Source: Hawksworthiomyces lignivorus
Lineage: Eukaryota; Ascomycota; Sordariomycetes; Ophiostomatales; Ophiostomataceae
NCBI GenBank assembly: GCA_002917075.1
Contig: NTMA01000001.1
Location: 930,001 to 994,000, forward strand
Reading direction: 5' to 3'
Length of the DNA stretch: 64,000 nt
Each line of letters starts with the position of its first letter. Position 1 is the stretch's first letter. Position numbers and translations under genes: made by a program. Shown here one piece after another: positions 54,966 to 64,000 of this stretch. The notes under the pieces are model-generated. The model was given only the letters and a program-made list of their open reading frames with translations, searched no databases and had not been told where the DNA came from.

Positions 54966-57900
54966 ATGGACAGTCGGCCAACCACGGCAGAATCAAAGCA
55001 TAATTACCAATCCGCCTCCTGGACTCGACTCTCGCCGTCCGCTTCGACGCCTCGACTGCCATCGAGTATCCCGCTTCCCGAAACGCCCGTGTCGCCCGCT
55101 GCTGCTGGTCCAATCGCCACGCCGCTGGACCTTATTCCTTACCTCTTCCACCATCACCCTTCCATCTATCAGGCACAGTTGCTCAACTACAATAAGCTGA
55201 TCTCGCCCAGTCGCGGCGGTGGTGTTGGTTTGCAGACGCCGCCTTTGCCGCCTGTCCTTTCTGCACCGTACGTCCAGGCTTCTGCACCTCGATCGCGGTC
55301 TTCTTCCAAATCGCACCACAACAGCAGTCACCAGCAGCAGCAGCAACAACAGCAGCAGCAGCAACAGACACCGCAGACACCCGCAAATCAGAATTGCCAT
55401 GGGAACAAAAGCAATAAAAACGCTGACAAGTCGGACCGCTCGGTAACAAAAATGGGGAAGGATACGGCGCAGAAATCGGCTGCGCCACCGAAGCAGCAGC
55501 AGCAGCAGCAGCAGAATCAGCAGAATTCTCAGAACCATCAGAACCAGCAGGCAGGCTCTGCTGACCCACCATCCCGCTCCATTGCTACTGCTTCTTCCTC
55601 CCGTCCCCAGCGGCAACGGCCATCCAAGTCGCCGAGGCTCCATAGCAAAGCACCCCTGGCCCAGGCCAGTTCCGTTCCTTCTACGCCGCACACGCATGCA
55701 CGGAATTTCTCCGAGTCTCGCGAGCCATCACCCAACGCGACGCAGAATCACTCACCGCGCTCTGCTTACTCGGAGACAAATTCCGCCTTGCCCTCGCTCC
55801 GCCCGCTTCCCCCACGGTATGGCGGCTGCATCTACGAGACCGCTTTGGTGCGCGGTCGCCGGCGGATGCCCTACAGTCTCGGCGTCGACCGCCTTGAGAA
55901 TGTCAGCTTAGACAAGATCAAGAGCAAGCTGACTGAAGAGGAAGAGAAGAAGCTGACTACGGACATGCGTGAGCTGTATGACCGGTTACGACCCGACGAG
56001 AAGAAGCAGGACAAGCGAGAGAAATTCGTTCAGAAGTTGGAGACAATATTCAACGAGGAGTGGCCAGGTCACGACATCCGCGTCCACATCTTTGGCTCAT
56101 CAGGAAACAAGCTGTGTTCTGACGACTCCGATGGTTTGTTCTACCCCCCCCTATGTTTTCCTGCAGCTTTAGGCTATCCATCTGGAAGATAGAAATGCAT
56201 ATAGCTAACACTTTGTAGTGGATATATGTATCACCACCACCTGGAAAGAGATGGAGAATGTCTGCATGATTGCAGAGCTACTAGCAAAGCGTATGCCATA
56301 CCTCCCCACCCCCCCTTTCCTCCCCTCTGTCCCAACGTAGATAATGTTACCGTGACACTCATGGTTTGTCTCACCAAGGTAATTATCAAGTGCTGACTGT
56401 TGCTATCCTTAAACAGGAGGCATGGAGAAGGTTGTTTGTGTCTCTTCGGCCAAGGTTCCAATTGTCAAGATCTGGGATCCAGAACTCAGCTTAGCTTGTG
56501 ACATGAATGTCAACAACACCCTAGCCCTCGAGAACACTCGCATGGTTCTCACATACGTTGGCATTGACGAGCGCGTACGGCCACTCGCTATGATTGTCAA
56601 GTACTGGACTCGCCGGCGAGTGATTAATGATGCTGGTATGTTCATGTTCTCGCTCTTCCGAATGATATTCATTTTATTGGGGCAGCCAGCTAACAGAAGC
56701 AGCTTTTGGGGGGACACTAAGTTCATATACGTGGATTTGTATGGTGATCTGCTTTCTCCAGTTGCGGAAGGCGCCAATATTGCCATCTCTGCACCAGCGT
56801 CCCGAAGACAAAGTCCCACGAACCGACGGCCAGGTGTCTGAATTTGCCGACGACCTTACGAAACTGAAAGGGTTTGGGCATGCGAACAAAGAGTCGCTTG
56901 GCGAGCTGCTCTTCCATTTTTTCCGCTTCTATGCGTACGAGTTTAACTATGACAAGCACGTCTTGTCTGTGCGACTCGGTAAGCTGACCACGAAAACGGA
57001 AAAGAAGTGGCATACTGCCCTCAACAACATGCTCTGCGTTGAGGAGCCGTTCAACATCGTTCGCAATTTGGGCAATACCGCCGATGACACGTCGTTTCGC
57101 GGACTGCATATAGAGCTGCGAAGAGCATTTGACTTGATTTCGGAAGCGAAGCTAGCCGAATGCTGCGAGGAATTCATCTTTCCGAAAGAGGAGGAGAGGG
57201 TTTTTCAGAAGCCCGCGCAAGCGCCGCGACCTATCCTGCTACGTAGTTCGTCGCAGCAGCACTCTGGCGGCCGAGGAGGGCGCGGTGGCAGCTTTCGAGG
57301 AAACCGCCAGTACCGGAGCGGGAACAACAGTAGAAGGTCGTCTTCTGGTGTACCGTACGACAACAGTCTGTACCTCCAGGCGACCGCCTCAATGATGCCG
57401 GCCCTTTCGCAGCAGGAGCTTCAGTGGTACCATCAACAGCAGCAACAAGCCGCGCAACAGCAGCAGCAGCAGCAGGCTTCAGGCCAGCAACCTCAGCAGC
57501 AGCAGGCCCAGCTGCCTGCTCAGTATGTTTTCCACCCGGATATGCTGAGCAATACGCTGAACGCTTTGCAAATCCTGCCGGCCGATCAGTCGTCTATGTT
57601 GCGTCTCCAGCTTTACAATTCGCAAGCGCTCGTCCAACAGCAGCATGCCATCGCCCATGCACAGCGCATCCAACAAGCTGGCGTGTCCCCGGCAACAGAC
57701 CGCTCCAGAACAAATTCGTTTGATAATGCGCCGCTGACAGCTCCGCCCCGTCCCGAACTGTACATGTATGCCGTGCCTTTTCCGCAGGCGCCATATTATA
57801 CTGTCCAGCCGACTGGTTTCGCCACCCTGCCTTCGTCGCCTTCTGCCACGGGGCCGTCTGAGTTTCGTAGGAGCCTACATCGGACAGGCCCAACATCAGA

Positions 57901-59596
57901 TGCTGCGTCGCCAACAGGTACCTTGCGATCGCAGTCGCAGCCAGCGTCTCGCCCTTCGATGCCAGGAAGCCAAAGTCATGGAAGTCTTCTAAGCGCTGTA
58001 CAAGTTAATGGCAGCGGCCCCACGTCCTTCCCACGTGCGAACATCAACGGCGTTCCCATTCCAACTTTTATCCCCGACGAGAACGTTGACTCCGAGATCG
58101 ACGACTCCGCCAGCAAACCGGTGTCGGATTACCACTCCTCAGAAGAGGAAGGCCCGCAGTATATTGGCTATTACGTTAGTGAGAAGTCGAATTCTTCTAC
58201 GAAGGAAGACACTCCATCTCCGTCGAGCACGTCGACAAACCCTCTACCATCGCTTGGCGACCTAGGGCAACCCGGCAGCGGAGGCAATAGCAGCGCCAAT
58301 CGCCGACGCTTATCGACAGATCAGCTGCCCCAGACTATTCTGGATAGGCGTATGCGACGTGCATCTCGGTCTCCTTCTCCTCTTGGCCATGGCCGTGCAT
58401 TTTCCGTAGGAACAAACACAGCGCCTCTTCCATCGGGCCCGTTCTTGCCAGTTACCGGCAACCGGCTGACCCGGGAAACCAACCGGTCCCCACTGGTCGT
58501 AAACGGCTCAGCGACCAAGCCGACTTCACCCATAGCGTCGAACGTGTCAAATGCAGCGAATCTGCCCAACGGCCTTGGTGTCTCATCCAGGCAGCCGTCT
58601 ACGAGTGAAAGCGTCATATCTGAAGAGTCGGGAACCAGCTCGCTATCGAATTCGTATGTTCCTCACGGCCTGGGCATTAGCGGTGCTGGCGTGCTGCCCG
58701 ACCAGATGCTGGCAACGAGTCCCATCCCACAACCGCTGGTGACCCCTCCAGCTGCAGAGCTGAGCGCTCCGCCATTCGTTCAGTCGCCTCTGATAGTAAA
58801 CGGCTCGACGACAGCCGTTTCGTCTCCGACGCATACTCAGGCGCACGGCCAAGCGAGCATGCAGGCTAGTCCCGTCGCTCCGGACACGCAATCCTTCGGT
58901 CAGCGCATTGCCGCCATGAATGGTTTCAGCCCAATCCCGTATGCGGCTATTGCCAGCGGCCACGGAATTGTAAATGGTGCGTCGCAATTCTCATCCTCGC
59001 AACGCCAAAGGAACCTTTCGCGACAGCAACAAAAGGGAATCGCACCCTTGGATTTGGCCATGCCGGAGAGCTCGCTGAGGTCGCCCGAGACCCAGCATCT
59101 CTCACCAGTGTACGAACATCGCACACCTTCGCCGACAGCCGTGCGCCGAATTGACGGGCACATTGCGCGGCCCCCCAGCCACACGGACAAGTTTTCTGCT
59201 GCTGGGCCTGCGTCGCCTTCCACATACAATTCGCATTCGAAGCATGTACGCAAAGACTCGGCGGCAAGGAGTTTCTCTTCGAAAGGCTCACCCGACTTCT
59301 CATCACCAGCCAAACTAGAACCGGCGCCGACCGTTCTTCCGACCCCTCTTGCTGCCCACTATCAGCAGCGCCTAAGCAACGCATCTTCTGGTGGAGGCCC
59401 AAATGGTCATATTCGCGGGACCAAGAGTGAGAGCGGCGACCTTACCGGTGCAAACGGTCCCAGTGCGGTGCTTGCGTCAAGCGGATGGCAAAAGCCCAAA
59501 TCCCGCAAGAAGGCTGCTGATCTGAAAGCGGTGGCCAACGGGCATGCGCAGAGCGAGCAGCTGCCCAAGAACGAATCAGAGCGCAAGGGTGGTTGA
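54966..59596 (+). CDS. Cid1/Trf-type non-canonical poly(A)/poly(U) polymerase with Q-rich and RGG regions
   Basis: Four exons (54966-56133, 56219-56290, 56417-56635, 56703-59596) encode 1450 residues; introns of 85, 126 and 67 bp keep phase 1 throughout. The nucleotidyltransferase domain carries the GSS signature and catalytic Asp389 and Asp391 (GSSGNKLCSDDSDVDICI) with a third Asp442 (CDMNVNN). The central helices (MEKVVCVSSAKVPIVKIWDP, VRPLAMIVKYWTRRR) and the PAP-associated domain (about residues 547-610, NKESLGELLFHFFRFYAYEF) are complete, so it should be active. Such enzymes add A or U tails to RNA 3' ends. An RGG box (about 675-690) and glutamine runs follow, then about 700 disordered residues; the N-terminus also has two Q runs. 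Typical Cid1 is near 400 residues. A long pyrimidine-rich leader precedes the gene. Confidence 0.93.
55333..55367 (+). repeat. CAG/CAA repeat encoding polyglutamine
   Basis: A near-continuous CAG/CAA run encodes about twelve glutamines in the N-terminal region of the nucleotidyltransferase. Similar runs occur near 55493-55517 and 57433-57500. Confidence 0.9.
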
Positions 59597-61267
59597 AGAG
59601 GACATCATGAACAGAGCAGCCCAATATCTTGTGCTGTTGTCTTGGTCGGCACTGCGACCGTCTTCAGAAGTTCCAAGTTATACCCTGCCGCAGAGCAATG
59701 ATCAGCGGGGCGAACCACAGTATATCTGAAGAGTTTTCTGTTGCCATTTTAATAGTATACTTTGCAGCTATTCTTGGATACCCCCTAAGAATTGCCTCGT
59801 CATCAGGGACTCATGGCCGATTGGGATGTCTTCAACATCGCTCATCGACATCACAGGATCACGGCTGGTGTCGTATCCTTGTCGGACTTGCTGTGTTTCT
59901 ACTCAACCCTAATTTGAGTCGCCCAGAGAAGTTGCTCTTTAATAAAAGGGATCGAGAGAGCGAATGAAGACAGAAAGACTCTTGCAATTGCCGAACAGGA
60001 AACTCTCGGCAACGAAGCCAGCTTTAATAATAGATGCGGTCGCTGGTTAGCTTGTGACGAACTGGCCAGCACAGTCTGTACCTATCTAATGAGCTACTGC
60101 TGGGGCAGCCAGCCTTTTTGTTTATCATCTTTTCTACGCCATATCCCCTAGATGCGGTAATTGTCCCATCGAAAAGTTTCAAAAAAGAAAAAAAGACATA
60201 CATAACACATGCTACAAACGCATTCCCAACAACACATTTCACACGTATTCTATATACGTCTCCTTCCAAGGCAGAACATCTGCTGCAGTCTGATTGACAG
60301 ATGAAGGAAGCTAAGACCAGTTCAGGCAACTTATTTTTATTACAACAAAACGTGCATTGTGCCTTGACGAAGCCTGAGTCTGACGACTTTATGGTCTTTG
60401 TTTCGTACACTATTAACATAAAAAAGACTTGAGACGGCGTTTTGTTCTCATGGGACCATCGATTACAAGTTTCATCATTGCACAACTCATTGAGGATTTC
60501 CGAGGGTTCGGCTGCCAACCTCTCACCTGCCTGCTTTATTTATTTTTGTTACGGGATCATTTTTTGTCCTTCCTTTGCAAATAGCGTCTGCCTCTCTGGT
60601 TTACACGTATACACAACGGCGGGAAATAGTGCATCGAGGTGTTTTTTTATCAAACGGGATTGTTTTCTCCTCGGGTAGCCAAAACAGGAATTTTCATAGT
60701 GTTTGCAAACTCCTTTTTTTCTTTTTTTCCTTGTGTCGATTTCATGTTGTGTTCATATCTCATTGTTTCTCTCTCCATACCTCTTGTGGTATCTTGTGTT
60801 CTGCATTTTCCATTGAACGGCAGGCAACGAGGCATGCATCCATCTGAACTACAAAAAAATAGGGGAACATTAGGGGATAGAAAGACCATAGGCAGGAATC
60901 GAAAACAGATAGACATTGTGGAAATATCCGTCTTTGCTTTTGCGTCTGTGACCTCTGAATTGTGTATGCTATGTGAGCGGCATTCTGAGCGGATATCCGT
61001 GTGTCGTCGTAATATCCCTTAGTGTTGTGAAGTCTGTTTTCCAATCGCCATAGCATAGATGCGGATACAAGCTTTGAGTTGGTAGAGACCGAAGAGAAAA
61101 ATAGACCAAACACTGCGCCAAAAACGGAAAAAAATGGCGGTTGTTTCCACGGAGCACCCGTGAAGTAATCTCAATGCAGGATCAAAACAAAATGGTATTT
61201 TAGCAAGTAATGGAAGCTTGGAAAAAGCTAAGTCTGCCTCCCGCATCCGTACTACCCTTGCCCATTG
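59597..61267. other. Convergent 3' spacer
   Basis: This 1.7 kb lies between two converging genes. It is AT-rich with T runs near 60710-60730, and its short frames have no family features. Nothing else was seen. Confidence 0.45.
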
Positions 61268-62656
61268 CTACACCGCCCAGTATACCTCCACCGCTACTCG
61301 CTGTACGATGTTAGCCCAGCCAGGGAACCGTGCCTTAGCCCACACTGTCACCACGTCGCCCACGCGGAGGCTGCGCACAAACCGACCGTCTCCTGTGGCA
61401 GCCCCACGACCCTGCTGCTCTAATGGGTCGCTCTCCGATTCCGACTCGCCATCACTATGGTCGCCATCCTCACCGCCCCCATTGGCATTGTCGTTGCTAT
61501 CTCCCTTGTCATCTGCGTTGAGTTTTGCTGTCGCATTCTCGATAGACTCCTCCGAACTGGTCTCCTGCCCGTCGGCCCACGACCACACCACGTGGTATTC
61601 TGTCAATTCCCGCACCGCCACCTTGTTAGCCTGCAGCTTGTGCGGTCCGGGCAGCAAGTCGAAGATGAAGCCAGGCTTGAGCGTCCCATCCGCAGTCGGA
61701 AGAGTGACGACTGGGCCCCGTCCCAAAGGATTCCGGACCCGGCGCTGTGGTTCCTTCATCATTCCTACGGGTGGAATGATGGACCGGAGGGCGGAGAGCG
61801 GGGGGAATTCGGTGCTGTGCGCGGCGTGGTCCTTAGATCTTTCTTGCTGCTGCTGCTGCTGCTGCTGCTGCGGCTGGCCTGTCTCTTCTTTCTCCCCCGC
61901 CTGCACTCCCGGTGCTGTGCCGTCTTCGGCGCTCTCGCCGTGCTCGCCGTCTTCATCGTCAGCGGCGAACCGCTCCAGGCCCACATCGAACCACGAAAAG
62001 GCCCCTTGGAAGTCGCCCTTGTGTCGCCGAGAGCTTGTCCACCCTTGGTCGCGGCTCACAAGCGAAAAGACAATCTTGCGGCAGGGGTGCGTCAGCGACG
62101 GCGCGGGGGCCTTTCGCGCACGGCTTGGGCCGGCAGCGTGTGAGGCACCGCCCTCGCCTTCACCCTCGCCATCGCTTTCGCCTAGCCACCGGCGGCGCAC
62201 CTCTTCATCGGTGCAGAGGCGATCCACGAGGCGGGGCTCGAGAGGGGTGGCGATGTACGCCGTGGCAGCGGCGGCGTCGCTAGACGGCACGGGCGGCCGC
62301 AGGAAGCCCAGCGGCGGGGTGCGCAGCAGGAAGTGGTTGTTCTCCCCGGACAGGCGGGTCGGCGTCACCAGGCCCTCGCTGCCGCCGCCGTTCTTGCCTA
62401 CAAAGTCCAGCTCGACGCGCGTGTGGGGCCAGTAGCCGGCGAGGTCGATGATGGCGTCGACCAGCTCGAGCGGCAGCTTGCCGGCCGCCTGCAGCATGGC
62501 CTTTGCCACGAGCACATCAGCGACGGAAGGCTTGTAGACCTGGGATGAGCTGGCCTCGCCGCGCTCCGGAGCCGCGCTGCTGCTGCTGCCGGATCCTGTT
62601 ATGCTCCGGAACCAGCTGCCCGTGAACCACCAGGGATTGTGCTCCAATTCAGACAT
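61268..62656 (-). CDS. Conserved fungal protein with F-box-like N-terminal motif
   Basis: This single exon encodes 462 residues from the ATG at 62656, which begins MSELEHNPWWFTGSWF. Residues 60-77 (KLPLELVDAIIDLAGYWP) resemble a short F-box core; F-boxes link proteins to SCF ubiquitin ligases, but only the core is visible. The following block (THPCRKIVFSLVSRDQGWTS, FQGAFSWFDVGLERF) looks ordered. An acidic linker, a glutamine run (QPQQQQQQQQQQE), a Val/Pro-rich segment and an acidic tract follow. The last 45 residues (FVRSLRVGDVVTVWAKARFP, NIVQRVAVEVYWAV) resemble the ending of a group of fungal proteins I cannot name. I assign no firm function. It lies divergent from the O-acetyltransferase gene. 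Confidence 0.85.
   Translation of the reverse strand: MSELEHNPWWFTGSWFRSITGSGSSSSAAPERGEASSSQVYKPSVADVLVAKAMLQAAGKLPLELVDAIIDLAGYWPHTRVELDFVGKNGGGSEGLVTPTRLSGENNHFLLRTPPLGFLRPPVPSSDAAAATAYIATPLEPRLVDRLCTDEEVRRRWLGESDGEGEGEGGASHAAGPSRARKAPAPSLTHPCRKIVFSLVSRDQGWTSSRRHKGDFQGAFSWFDVGLERFAADDEDGEHGESAEDGTAPGVQAGEKEETGQPQQQQQQQQQERSKDHAAHSTEFPPLSALRSIIPPVGMMKEPQRRVRNPLGRGPVVTLPTADGTLKPGFIFDLLPGPHKLQANKVAVRELTEYHVVWSWADGQETSSEESIENATAKLNADDKGDSNDNANGGGEDGDHSDGESESESDPLEQQGRGAATGDGRFVRSLRVGDVVTVWAKARFPGWANIVQRVAVEVYWAV
61846..61871. repeat. CTG/CAG repeat inside a coding exon
   Basis: About eight tandem CTG units on the plus strand encode the glutamine run of the overlapping minus-strand gene. Confidence 0.88.
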
Positions 62657-63241
62657 GGCCGAACAATCTTTATTGGACAGAGTTCGATACAATTTCAGAG
62701 CGTTGCTGCTGCCATAGAAAGATGGAAAAAGTTACGAGAACCTGACGAGAAGAAAGGCAACTCTTCAAGCTAATATGTCGATGCACGCCACTGCTGAAAG
62801 GGCCTTCCCTTTAATACACAGCCCACGTCACGGCAGAAGCAGTTCCTTGTGAAAGTGGTGGCCCTGGGCCAATGACATCACAGAGTTTGGATTGCCGTTA
62901 TGGTTGGCCTCATATAAGGCATCTTATCGATAAGAAGTACCCACTAAAATATTAGGCACCATTTTAAGAAAATCTGCTGCACGTGGAGATAGCGATATCA
63001 ATTTTTCTGTAAGTGGTCACGTGAAATTGTGTGATCGTCGGCCCGCGGTGCATTTTGCCGTTTTTGTCGCAATAAGTCGAATCGCCAGCGGCTGGTTTGT
63101 AATGAGCGAGATCGCCGTCTAAACGTCATGGAAGTCTCTGGTCTAGGTCCTTCGTCCCAAGTGGCCGACTGCCGTATAATGTTCTGATATACCGGTCCAA
63201 TTTCATATTTTTTTTTTTTTACCTCTTAGCGCTGAGGTTGT
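62657..63241. promoter_or_regulatory. Divergent promoter of the F-box-like and O-acetyltransferase genes
   Basis: There are 585 bases between the start codons. CACGTG-like and GTCACGTG-like strings occur (CACGTG at 62980-62985, TCACGTGA at 63017-63024); basic-helix-loop-helix regulators such as Cbf1 bind the core CACGTG near sulfur-assimilation genes in yeast. A T11 run lies just upstream of the O-acetyltransferase start. Confidence 0.5.
63017..63024. promoter_or_regulatory. TCACGTGA E-box, candidate sulfur-gene regulator site
   Basis: The perfect 8-base palindrome TCACGTGA lies about 220 bases upstream of the O-acetyltransferase start, with another CACGTG 30-40 bases further upstream. This is the yeast Cbf1 core, and Cbf1 works with Met4 at methionine and cysteine genes. 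A role here is inferred from motif, copy number and neighbouring gene. Confidence 0.4.
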
Positions 63242-64000
63242 ATGTCTCCTTCTACAACACTACTCCATAACAGAAACATCTTGCCCGGATCCAAAGCAAT
63301 GAAGACAGCATGCACATTCGCCGGTAATGGGCTGCGGCGCTCAGGCACACGTCTTACCAGTGATGTACCGGCTCTGCAGAAGCCGTCCATTTTTCCACCG
63401 CGCCCTGGTACATTACCAGTAGCGGCTGTATCTGCACCATTGCCAGCAAGCAACACGCAGTTTCGGAAGTCTCTGCACACAACTCGCACATTATGGAGTG
63501 GAGCCTCAAATCCTGCCATGGCATTCCCGTGCCTGGATGCTATTGAGAGCCGTTCAGCCAAACTTCAGTCAGAGCAGCTGCGGCAGCAGCAATTAAGAAG
63601 CCAGCAAACACAACAGCAGCAACAACGGCAGCAACAGCGAGCCTCATCGTCTGCTTCTCTGTCAAGGTCAAGCAGCGACAGTGGACCCGAGCCCTCTTAC
63701 ACAGCCGGTGCTACCCTGCAGTACCACTGCGAAGAGCCATTGCTGCTCGACTGGGGAGGTGTCCTGCGTGAGTTTGACATAGCTTACGAGACCTGGGGCA
63801 AGCTGAACGCCAACCGGTCCAATGCTATTCTCTTGCACACGGGCTTGTCCGCATCCTCCCATGCCCACTCTACCGAGCTGAATCCCCAGCCGGGCTGGTG
63901 GGAAAAATTCATCGGACCTGGCGCAGCGCTAGACACCGACAAGTATTTTGTCATCTGCACAAATGTCATCGGTGGCTGCTACGGATCGACGGGTCCCGGC
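63242..64000 (+). CDS. MetX-family serine/homoserine O-acetyltransferase, 5' part only
   Basis: The first 253 codons are visible; the gene runs off the right edge. The start is fixed by an in-frame TGA nine bases upstream. Residues 1-90 are Arg/Ser/Ala-rich with few acids, as in a mitochondrial presequence. Then come [14 protein letters not shown], a Gln-rich insert (about 109-133) and the alpha/beta-hydrolase start [52 protein letters not shown] and [16 protein letters not shown]. These blocks match the mitochondrial fungal branch (Aspergillus cysA, S. pombe cys2 type), which acetylates serine with acetyl-CoA to start cysteine synthesis; homoserine-specific MET2 enzymes share the same fold. 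The nucleophile Ser and catalytic Asp/His lie beyond the window. The gene lies next to E-box palindromes suited to sulfur regulation. Confidence 0.93.
   Translation, partial: MSPSTTLLHNRNILPGSKAMKTACTFAGNGLRRSGTRLTSDVPALQKPSIFPPRPGTLPVAAVSAPLPASNTQFRKSLHTTRTLWSGASNPAMAFPCLDAIESRSAKLQSEQLRQQQLRSQQTQQQQQRQQQRASSSASLSRSSSDSGPEPSYTAGATLQYHCEEPLLLDWGGVLREFDIAYETWGKLNANRSNAILLHTGLSASSHAHSTELNPQPGWWEKFIGPGAALDTDKYFVICTNVIGGCYGSTGPG

Noticed and set aside
61218..62435. 405-codon plus-strand frame opposite the F-box-like gene
   Set aside because: It is an antisense shadow; a Ser/Pro/Arg-rich false protein, while the minus strand has ordered segments and a clear start.
1..64000. CRISPR arrays, insertion sequences, integrases or prophage
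   Set aside because: No direct-repeat/spacer pattern, transposase or long terminal repeat was seen; the gene structure is eukaryotic.

Overview
The window is nuclear DNA of a filamentous ascomycete (Pezizomycotina, most like Sordariomycetes). This is judged from spliced genes with short GT..AG introns (53 to 190 bp, one of 411 bp) and CTRAC-type branch sites, GC-rich exons in AT-richer spacers, Zn2Cys6 regulators, fungus-only families (DUF1996, DUF8021, the PigL/STAND N-terminal domain, UNC93-like carriers) and a lone dispersed 5S rRNA gene. I support 19 protein-coding genes (two cut by the window edges), one 5S rRNA gene and one 20-base assembly gap. All exon joins were read by eye from splice motifs and frame.

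Layout. 0-13 kb: a Zn2Cys6 factor running off the left edge (-), a second Zn2Cys6 factor (+), a PigL_N/STAND-N-terminal protein (-), the 5S rRNA gene, then a phytanoyl-CoA-dioxygenase-like enzyme (-) facing away from an UNC93-like transporter (+) across a 1 kb shared promoter that holds a CGG-N4-CCG site. This is the part most like a small metabolic cluster. 14-18 kb: two secreted proteins (DUF8021, DUF1996) in tandem. 18-24 kb: an unrecognised acidic nuclear-looking protein (-), a NUDIX hydrolase (-) and a divergent MFS transporter (+). 26-33 kb: a 1168-residue disordered protein whose first exon encodes a myristoylation-plus-polybasic-like N-terminus, then an SLC35F-type transporter.

33-40 kb: a 6.8 kb gene-free stretch with the assembly gap, ending in a pyrimidine-rich leader of a four-exon low-complexity protein gene with two competing in-frame 5' splice sites. 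43-50 kb: a peroxiredoxin/AhpC-TSA-like protein (-), then a divergent pair: a GFA-type zinc protein (-) and a small methyltransferase (+). 49.8-55 kb: another 5.2 kb gene-free stretch leading into a 1450-residue Cid1/Trf-type nucleotidyltransferase with glutamine-rich flanks and an RGG box. 61-64 kb: an F-box-like conserved protein (-) divergent from the start of a mitochondrial MetX-type serine/homoserine O-acetyltransferase (+, cut by the right edge) with a glutamine-rich insert.

Most genes look like ordinary single-copy genes. The best candidates for something new are the dioxygenase/transporter/regulator neighbourhood, the myristoyl-switch-like disordered protein, the long pyrimidine-rich leaders of two low-complexity proteins, and the possible alternative splicing at 40.2 kb.
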